From assembly GCF_029168945.1 (NCBI RefSeq), contig NC_083605.1, forward strand, positions 41,775,659 through 41,839,658: 64,000 bases of DNA, given 5' to 3'. Below the pieces are notes generated by a model. That model saw only the letters and a program-made list of their open reading frames with translations, was not told the DNA's origin and ran no database searches. How positions within the stretch are numbered: the first letter of the stretch is position 1; each line of letters begins with the position of its first letter. Source of the DNA: Cannabis sativa (Eukaryota; Streptophyta; Magnoliopsida; Rosales; Cannabaceae). Shown in pieces: positions 56,931 to 64,000 of the stretch. Position numbers and translations under genes: made by a program.

Positions 56931-58843
56931 TGTTGGAAATTATTTTACCAGGATCTAGATTTACTAACAAGTATGTTTAATTAACAACCTAATATGAATT
57001 CTAAAACAATGAAAATAAACACATATAAAGTTAGAAAACCTTACAGTGGGTGCAGCGGAATAATATGACTCCTTTCGTTCAGATCTCTAGCACTTGATTC
57101 CTTTCTGTAGCAGAGCATCACCAAGATCTGAACCTGGATCTTCTTTTCTCCTTCTTTGATGCAGAAATTCCATAGTCTTACATACTATGATTGAGATACC
57201 ACTTGATGTGTGTGGGCACTACTCAACTAACAAGGATTTCGAAATTTTATCTCTTTTTCTCTCTTGAATTTCGTGCTCTTATCATGCATGCAAGAGAAGA
57301 GAACAAGGTTGCTTTATATAGGAAAAGGGAGATCACAACTTTCCAAATAAAACAGTTTCCTTAATTAATGTGTAATCAATTAACTGCCTTATTTAGTGTG
57401 ATCCACCACTTTCCTATTTTTTGCTAGGCTTTGATTAGCAATTACATGGCAATTAAAATTGAAAATAATAATTGGGAAAATCAAACCATCTGGTCGGCCA
57501 TAGGGTGAAATGGGCCTCACTTGGATTTTGCAATTTCCTCAATTTTATTTCTATTTCTCCAAAAATGCCATTTTTCCAATTCTAATCATTTTAAATGCCA
57601 AAACTAATTATTTAATAACTAAAATAGATTATTAAATAATATTGTCATTTAAAATAATTATTAATTAGACATACAAAGTATCTTAATTAATAATTAAACC
57701 TAGAAACCCTTTTCTTTACGATTTCATCCTTAAACTGTGAGAATTCATAAAGTAGACATAGTCTAACTTTTAGAATTATAATTGATTAATTAAAATCAAT
57801 TAACTAAGTCTTACAAGCAGTATGATCTCAACTAGAATGGGGACCATGGGTCTATATAATCGAGCTTCGAATAAGTGGAACCGAATTTACCAAGTAAATT
57901 CCCTAACTTATTAATTCCTCATTGAATCCACACTTAGAACTTGGAATTGCACTCTCAGTCATATAGAAACGCTCTATATGTTCCATGATATAGACACGTC
58001 ATTAGTTATCCATTGTTATAACCCTAATGTGATCAATGATCCTCTATATAGATGATCTACATTGAAAAGGCACTATTGTTACGGCTACACCTTCAATGTA
58101 TTTTATCCTTAAAGCACTTAACCCTGTATAAATGATATTTCAGCTAAGTGAAATGAGATCTCCACCATTTATCTTCGTTTGGTTATGCTTGAAGGAAATC
58201 ATCCTTTACTTCTATTTACGAAATAGAAGCTATAGATTCCATATTTATGTTAGCGCTCCCACTCAATTGCACTACCGTGTTCCCAAAATGTTCATATCAC
58301 CCTGACATAAAAGTAGGCTTAACTAACAAATCAAAGAACACGAATAACACTTTTGAGATTGAACCTAACCATATCAGGATTAAGATCATTTGATCTAGCA
58401 TCAACAGGTGATATTGAATTGAATAGATATTACGGTAAATTTTAATATATCTAATCAAAGTTCAATATCGGTCCCTTCCGATGTATACTCCATACATCCG
58501 ATACTGGTAAACTTTATCAATGCCCTGGAAAGGACATAACACTTTTCCAAAGTGTAAGAATACCTATCGCTGATTATACCATGTCAGTCTAAATCTAGTA
58601 TTCTGACAAATCAGGGAATAAAATTTTGAACATATAATAAAAATTATATTCCACTGTGCTGACAACACTATAATCTTTAACAAACTCATATGTTCTGGAC
58701 TTAAAAAGAATTCATACATTATATACATATAATCATGAAATAAATCATGTGAACCATGCAACATAAAATGTTATTTCTGATCTTTATTCATAAGTAAATC
58801 TGATTATATGAAATGAGTTTTATTTAGGGCATAAAACCCAACA
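56931..58843 (-). repeat. 5' LTR of F
   Basis: 1,913 bp, TGTTGGAAATT...AAACCCAACA. TATA box TATATAAAG on the minus strand at 57,312-57,320. It is the full-length reference for the deleted 3' LTR. Confidence 0.93.
57312..57320 (-). promoter_or_regulatory. TATA box in LTR of F
   Basis: Minus strand TATATAAAG followed by GAGCAACC-type leader; also present in the other F LTR and in the duplicated LTR piece. Confidence 0.65.
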
Positions 58844-58848
58844 TTAAT
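58844..58848. repeat. Right target-site duplication of F (TTAAT)
   Basis: Matches 39,772-39,776. Confidence 0.93.
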
Positions 58849-61015
58849 AACAGTTATTTATTTTAAGGTTAAACTCCTCTCTTTTGGCCCGTGTGTGAGA
58901 GATGGTGGCCAATAGAAGTGGGTACCACATACTGAACCCAGCTCCCCCTCACATGAACTACCCCAATTGTGAAGGCCCATTTGCCTGATTTGAATAATTG
59001 TACTAGGTTAATTAAATTAGTTTAACCTAATAAAATTGATTAGCAACATAATTAACTTTTTAAAATATATGAAATTTATTTTCATTTTATTATTTTAAAG
59101 TTAATTTTAAGAAAAACACTCTTAGTTTAAGATATTATTTCGAGATAAACTATTTGTATTTTTCTTGTATTTAGTTAAATAAAGAATTTTAACTAACTAG
59201 ATTTTTTCTGAAGCTTATTTTAATTATTTCAATAAATATTCTTATTTAAGTTATAAATTAGTTATTTCTAACTAATTTTTCATATCAACTTAAATTTGAA
59301 TATCTTTCGAATTTAAAATTAAGTTGAGAAATTCTAGGAGTTGGTTATTGAAGATTCTAGAGATATTTTTTAAGTTGTTAAACTTAAAATGGAATATTCT
59401 TAAATTAGGTGGTTACAACTTAATTTTGATATTTAATTAAATTTCATTTGGAAATTTTTAAGTTGGTTATTTTAGATTCTTTCGACAACAACTTAAATTA
59501 GATATTTTTCAAATTTTTGAAAAGATACTTAGTTAAATTGAGCTATTTTCAAGATAGTTATTTCTATACTAGTTATTATTTCTAATATTAAAATAGGAAA
59601 ATATCATAGAGTGTGAAATTAATTGTTTAATAATTAATTTTGGTACAATTCAAGTTAAGAATATTTTTCCTAGTATTAAACTAGAATTAATAATTAAGCC
59701 TTCTCTATACTTAATTATTTATTTCTTGAATTTAATACATTTAATTAAATTGGAAATTAAATATCTAAGTTGATTTTCATCATGATACTTAAATATTGTT
59801 ACTTTCATGACATTTAATTAAATAAAAAATTATTTTTAAGTTGGAAATTTTTATAACAACTTAAAATTGAATAATTTTCAAAATATATTTTATTTATTTT
59901 ATTAATAAATTTTCAAAATTGGATTTGATTATGCAAGATGATTTTGAATTGAAAAATAGATTAAAGTTGTAAATTAATTATTTATTTTAATTAATTTTTG
60001 AACCAACTTAAATCAGTGATTTTTTCATTTAATGATTAATTTAAAATAAATGAACTAAAATATATTATTATTAGAAATTGAATTAGTTAGTCAAAGAAAA
60101 TCTAGATAGATCCTATTTTTTGCTTGAAGTATTTTTTTTTCTAGTAAAAATTAATTTATTTTTTAAGTATTTCTAAAATTGTATAATTTTATACTTTAAT
60201 TTTTCAAATAAAATATATATTCTTACAGAAAATTTAAATTTGAGTTGCAAATTAATTTAAATTAATACAACTTAAATTAAAATAATTTTCTTAATATTTA
60301 TTGGAAAATTAATACTAAGATGGAAATAATTCATTTTATTTTCATAGCCATCTAAGTATGATTTTATAAATATTAAATTAAATTTTATTCAGAATTTTAT
60401 TCTAAATTTGAAATTTTATTAAATAAATATATATTTAAAATAAATAAATAATAGAAGAAAATACATTTTAAATAATGAGCTTTATTATTATTAAGATATT
60501 CGATCTCCATTGTTGGTTTTACATAGCTATTGTTTTAGTGGGTAATCCTCCCTAATGGAGGAACGTTCATTAGCAAGTTAGCGCCGTAGAATCTCGAAAG
60601 ATAAGTATATTTGTAAGTTTTTTATATTAGTATTGATCACCCTAATAGTGGCGACTGTATAAGACTTACAAACGTATGAAACAATGGTGGAAGCTCATGA
60701 AATAGGAATGACCTTGACTCTCGCCTAAACAGGACAACATCAGATTCTCTTTTCGATCGAATAAAAGGTTGTTAGAATGTTTATTATTTTAGATGAGCTG
60801 ACAACTCTATTCAATGGATGGTAGCTTTGACTCTCGCCTAAACGGGACACTGATATCAGTTTGTTGAAAACCTTGGAAATTGTTTAGGATTGTATGTTTT
60901 AGTATTTTCTCTTGTCATTCCTACTTGCTATGTGCTAATAATTTCTGAATAAGATTTTGTGTTAAACAATAATAGATTTCTATTTATTATTATTTTGTAG
61001 TATCCTGTAATAGCC
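58849..61015 (+). other. Leader of H after the F insertion
   Basis: AT-rich and without genes. 58,865-58,990 is the stretch conserved in B and F (GTGAGGGGGAGCTGG on the minus strand). The leader module lies at 60,490-60,870: hairpin CCTCC-CTAAT-GGAGG at 60,547-60,561, a partly eroded second hairpin at 60,637-60,651, and two TTGACTCTCGCCTAAAC boxes (about 60,716 and 60,832). Confidence 0.75.
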
Positions 61016-62044
61016 ATGTCAAATCCCATGTTATCACTGTTGACTGAAAATAAGCTAAATGGATATAACTTCCCTAAATGGAAAGAGAACATTAATATTG
61101 CTCTCATAGGTGAAAGTGCCCTGTTGGTGTTAACTGAGCCGTCTCCTGAACAGTCGGGTGACAATGCAACTAAAGTTGTTAGAGAGAAGTTCGAGCGTTG
61201 CCACAATGCTAACAACAAAGCTCGATAATTCATGCTTTCCAGCATGGTTGACACCTTGAAAACAAGGTTTGGAAACACTTTCACGGCTGCAGAAATAATG
61301 GAGAAGTTAACTGAGCTATTCAGAATGGCATCTATCCAGTCTCGCTTTGACCCGACTAAAAAATTCATCAATGCACGGATGGAACCCCATCAGAATGCGC
61401 GTGATCACCTTCTCCAAATGGCAAGTTATTTCCAGGAAGCCCAGAATCATGGTGCTGAAATGGATTAGACAACTCAAGTAAGTCTTATCTTGAATAGTCT
61501 GACTCCAGCTTTTCTGGCCTATACATCAAATTATGTCATGAATAAGAAGGAGCAAGACTTTCACACGTTAGTCAATAAGCTTCAGACATATGAAAATTTG
61601 ATTGGAAGAACCAAGACGAAAGGGAGTAAACCTAAGAATTCTGGAAATTGTAATGGGACAATTAAACCTGAGTCACACGTTGCCTCTACTTCTAGACCCA
61701 AGATGAAGAAGAAGTGGAAAAATACCAAGAAGCGTGCTCAAGCTGTGAAAACAGTTAAGAACAAAAAGGCTATTGCTCCTGGTGATACACTAAAAGGAAA
61801 GTGTTTCTACTGCAATGAGAAAGGTCATTGGAAACCCCAATGTCCTAAGCTTCTTGCAAAGAAACAAGGTATTTCTTTCTATAAACTGATGAGTTTTGGT
61901 GAATTATTATCCATTTGGATTATTAATTCTGGACTACTAACCTTGGTTATCTGTTTTTCTTCTTATTATAGCCCAAGCTGCTTGAACTCAGGTGCTATGT
62001 TGAATCGGAAAGCTGGACAAAGGGGTGGAGTTCGTCCAAGATAA
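61016..62044 (+). pseudogene. Gag of H with two stops and fossil protease
   Basis: Same start and frame as B's Gag (MSNPMLSLLTENKLNG). Two in-frame stops, TAA at 61,229-61,231 and TAG at 61,469-61,471, sit where B has Tyr and Gln codons. The zinc knuckle CFYCNEKGHWKPQC is intact (from 61,802). B's terminal stop is absent, so the frame runs on through WIINSGLLT at codon 301 (61,916), the protease-like relic, to 62,044. This copy cannot make full Gag. Confidence 0.9.
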
Positions 62045-63138
62045 AGATGAAGCTCGTTTATTTATTTTTGAATTAATTGTTTCAGTTTAAGAACAATTTG
62101 GATTTCAATTATTAGTTTGGGATTTTATTCCCTATTCTTTTCTCATTTTGTTGCAAACATTTTTTTTACAATAAAGTTTTCTATTTTCCAATAAATTGCA
62201 ATCTATGAGTTGAGCTTCATTACTTTATCTTATATAACAATTACCAATTATTATATTTATATGTTTGTATGTGTATGTGTTTTTATTATTGATACAAATT
62301 CTATAGTTCCTTAAACCGTTTATAGAGTTATTACTACATAAACACTAGAAATTATTTCTATGTTTATGAATAATTGTTAATTCTAAAACAATTATTAAGA
62401 ATTTGTTTAGTAAAAAGATCTTTTTATGTTATAGGGGTGGAGAAAAAGTTAAGAATAATATGCAGTTCAACAATCTTTTATATGTAATGAACTCTTGATT
62501 ATATTCGAAACTCCACATAATCTCTATAATACTTAGAGAATCATGATCTCTATAACCTTTAGGGGTGGATCATAATCTCTATATACTTAGAGGTGGACTA
62601 TATTTCACAGTACTCTTTGTGACACATAATTTTAAACATGGACGTAATATAATGAATTAGCTATTATCAGAATAAATCCTTGATCTGGATTATTTGTTCC
62701 AGTTTAGATTTACTGTTGTAATAGATAATGATACCAATAAAGTTCTTTGATAACGTATCACACTACCTTAATTGAGTGGGAGAATTTTAAAATTCATTAC
62801 CCGTCTTCTTTTGGTTGACACTTGTGATAGGAACTTAAGAACACTACTGAGAAAGCAAATCTAACCATTCATGTGGATAGAAATAACTTATCAGAATTAT
62901 GAGGATAAGATAGAAGAATTCTTGCATAGTCTATTCGAATGACTTGAGTCAAGATTTCTAATCGTCATGAAATTTTAATGGTATTTTAATTTGATTGCTT
63001 AATCTCTAGCAAGTATTTTACACTTCAAATACTAGACGGCTATGTTGTTGACTTAGTCTTAAAGAAACTTACAGTTTCAGACTAAGACAATAAGTCACAA
63101 CGAGATATCCCTCAAAACAATAGTATGACTGAGTGTTA
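62045..63138 (+). other. Non-coding 3' region of H
   Basis: Homologous to 11,230-12,275 of B, with GGGGTGGA boxes near 62,435 and 62,570. It joins LTR sequence at about 63,139, so the last part of the region, the PPT and the first part of the 3' LTR (12,276-13,318 in B) are deleted. Confidence 0.75.
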
Positions 63139-63322
63139 TTCATGTTTTTGATTTATTAGTTAAACCTACTTTTGGGTCAGGGTGATACGTATATTTTGGG
63201 AACATTGTAGTATGACTGAGTGGGAGCGCAGAACATAAATATGGAATCTATAGCTTCTACTGGTGTATAGAAGTCAAGTGATGATTCCCTTCAAGCTTAG
63301 CTAAATAGAAGTAAATGGATGA
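63139..63322 (+). repeat. 3' LTR fragment of H
   Basis: Matches B's 3' LTR from about 13,320 (TTTGATTTATTAGTTAA) to 13,505 (GAAGTAAATGGATGA), where the Cassandra element starts. Confidence 0.8.
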
Positions 63323-63756
63323 TGTAACGTCCCCGCTTCAAGCCTCCATTGGGTCCTTACACCCACGGAATGAATGGCTCTTATACACGAGTATGTCACT
63401 CTGGCTGCTTCATGGACTGATGACTGACCCTACAGACCAACACGAGTGTTTCCAGCGTGTTTTGTCCTCACTCACACGCATCCTGGGAAAACTTCCCAGG
63501 AGGTCACCCATCCTTGAAATTGCTCCAGGCCAAGCACGCTTAGCGTGGAGTTCTTTCGAGATGGGCTAGAAAAACAAGATGCACCTTGTTGACATAGGTA
63601 GTACCAATCAATCTATTTAAGCTCTCTTTAATCGTGTAGTCCCATACCTACACAGTCTCAGAATCATCCCACTAGACCTTCCCCGGGCGATGTGGGATTG
63701 CACGGCTACCGGTATTTCCCCTTACGGATCACGGGACTGCGGCCACATCACGATCA
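63323..63756 (-). repeat. LTR of the Cassandra element
   Basis: 434 bp, TGTAACGTCC...CACGATCA on the + strand. The boundary at 63,756 is set by the PPT-like CCGTAAGTGGG (minus strand) that follows. Confidence 0.8.
63491..63566 (-). promoter_or_regulatory. 5S rRNA-like promoter region in the Cassandra LTR
   Basis: Minus strand contains AAGCGTGCTTGGC (box A of 5S, 63,529-63,541) and GATGGGTGACCTCCTGGGAA (box C, 63,491-63,512 area), separated by a diverged intermediate segment. In Cassandra this gives RNA polymerase III promoter character. Confidence 0.88.
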
Positions 63757-64000
63757 CCCACTTACGGGGTCCGACGTCCTCGTCGACCACACTTCCGGCT
63801 GGGTCAAGGCTCTGATACCATTTTGTGATTGTGACAGTCAGTAGTCCCGTGATCCGTAAGGGGAAATACCGGGTAAGCTGTGCAATCCCACATCTCCTGG
63901 GGAAGGTCTAGTGGGATGATTCTGAGACTGTGTAGGTATGGGACTACACAGTTAAAGAGAGCTTAAATAGATTGATTGGTACTACCTATGTCAACAAGGT
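63583..64000. repeat. Large inverted repeat of Cassandra LTR sequence
   Basis: Arm 63,583-63,738 and the reverse complement of 63,843-64,000 match over about 156 bases with few differences; the right arm is cut by the window end and probably continues. The spacer holds the U3 end, the element interior and the PBS. Confidence 0.9.
63809..63820 (-). other. Primer binding site of the Cassandra element
   Basis: Minus strand TGGTATCAGAGC, three bases from the next TG. Confidence 0.92.

Larger units (their letters stand above)
39777..58843 (-). mobile_element. Element F: gag-less relative of B, interrupted by G
   Basis: Minus-strand LTR element with 3' LTR 39,777-41,429 and 5' LTR 56,931-58,843, flanked by TTAAT (39,772-39,776 and 58,844-58,848). 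Interior parts are 41,430-42,412 and 51,892-56,930. The PBS-like site, leader with module, 3' region with GGGGTGGA boxes and PPT are present, but no Gag frame is found. It is thus a wholly non-coding derivative. Confidence 0.9.
36742..64000 (+). mobile_element. Element H: gag-only copia-like element, interrupted and rearranged
   Basis: Plus-strand relative of B. Parts: 3' portion of the 5' LTR (36,742-37,265), leader (37,266-39,776, with a tandem duplication), element F inserted with TSD TTAAT (39,777-58,843), rest of leader (58,844-61,015), gag pseudogene (61,016-62,044), 3' region (62,045-63,138), piece of 3' LTR (63,139-63,322), then a Cassandra insertion. The PBS region directly after the LTR is deleted: leader homology resumes at CCGTAC, corresponding to 7151 of B. 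Confidence 0.8.
63323..64000 (-). mobile_element. Cassandra TRIM element (5S-derived), incomplete at window end
   Basis: Minus-strand terminal-repeat element in miniature: LTR 63,323-63,756, short interior with PPT and a tRNA-Met PBS (63,809-63,820). Its LTR carries a 5S rRNA-like stretch with box A and box C, the hallmark of Cassandra. To the right of the PBS there is LTR sequence in opposite orientation (63,824 onward). It encodes no protein and must use enzymes from other elements. Confidence 0.88.

Noticed and set aside
63491..63566. A genuine 5S rRNA gene
   Set aside because: Only promoter boxes are conserved and the surroundings are a TG...CA LTR with PBS and PPT, so it is Cassandra.
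1..64000. CRISPR arrays, tRNA or rRNA genes, Helitrons, DNA-transposon transposases
   Set aside because: None was seen; the repeats present are explained by LTRs, local hairpin duplications and the 1,465-bp tandem duplication.

Overview
The window is plant nuclear DNA, probably from a dicot, and consists almost entirely of nested LTR retrotransposons. I find no host gene with recognisable function. The evidence is Ty3/gypsy chromoviruses of Tekay/Del type, Tat-lineage Ty3/gypsy elements with a second (archaeal-type) RNase H, Ty1/copia-like gag-only elements, and a 5S-derived Cassandra TRIM. The species cannot be named from the sequence. Element letters used below are mine.

Left part, 1-35,093. 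Only the right-hand halves of five elements are visible, stacked inside one another: D (Tat, + strand, 31,276-35,093) holds E (Tat, - strand, 21,382-31,275), which holds A (Tekay, + strand, 14,780-21,381), which holds B (gag-only copia-like, + strand, 5,873-14,779), which holds C (Tekay, - strand, 1-5,872). The left halves lie beyond base 1. B still encodes an intact Gag. E carries, besides its - strand gag-pol, a spliced gene on the opposite strand (21,874-23,962) that resembles the 'putative gypsy type transposon' (Transposase_28) family.

Right part, 35,094-64,000. A leader fragment (I) is followed by a second gag-only element H (+ strand, 36,742 to beyond 63,322). H is split by F (- strand, 39,777-58,843, TSD TTAAT), a relative that has lost gag altogether. 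F is split by G (- strand, 42,413-51,891, TSD TGAAT), the best preserved element here: nearly identical LTRs, PBS, PPT, a 511-codon gag frame and a 994-codon pol frame. A Cassandra element sits in H's 3' LTR from 63,323 and runs off the window; its two visible LTR portions point in opposite directions.

The points most worth a second look are: (1) the gag-only family (B, H, F, I), with a fossil protease motif in frame after gag and a conserved non-coding leader module built of paired hairpins with the same CTAAT loop; (2) the antisense spliced gene of E, preceded by two tandem hairpins whose stems covary; (3) the inverted Cassandra LTR; (4) a 1,465-bp tandem duplication with an 8-bp microhomology at its joint; (5) patches where CTG/CAG has become CCG/CGG or lost a base, which look like a sequencing or consensus artefact at methylated CHG sites and explain much of the apparent decay of C.
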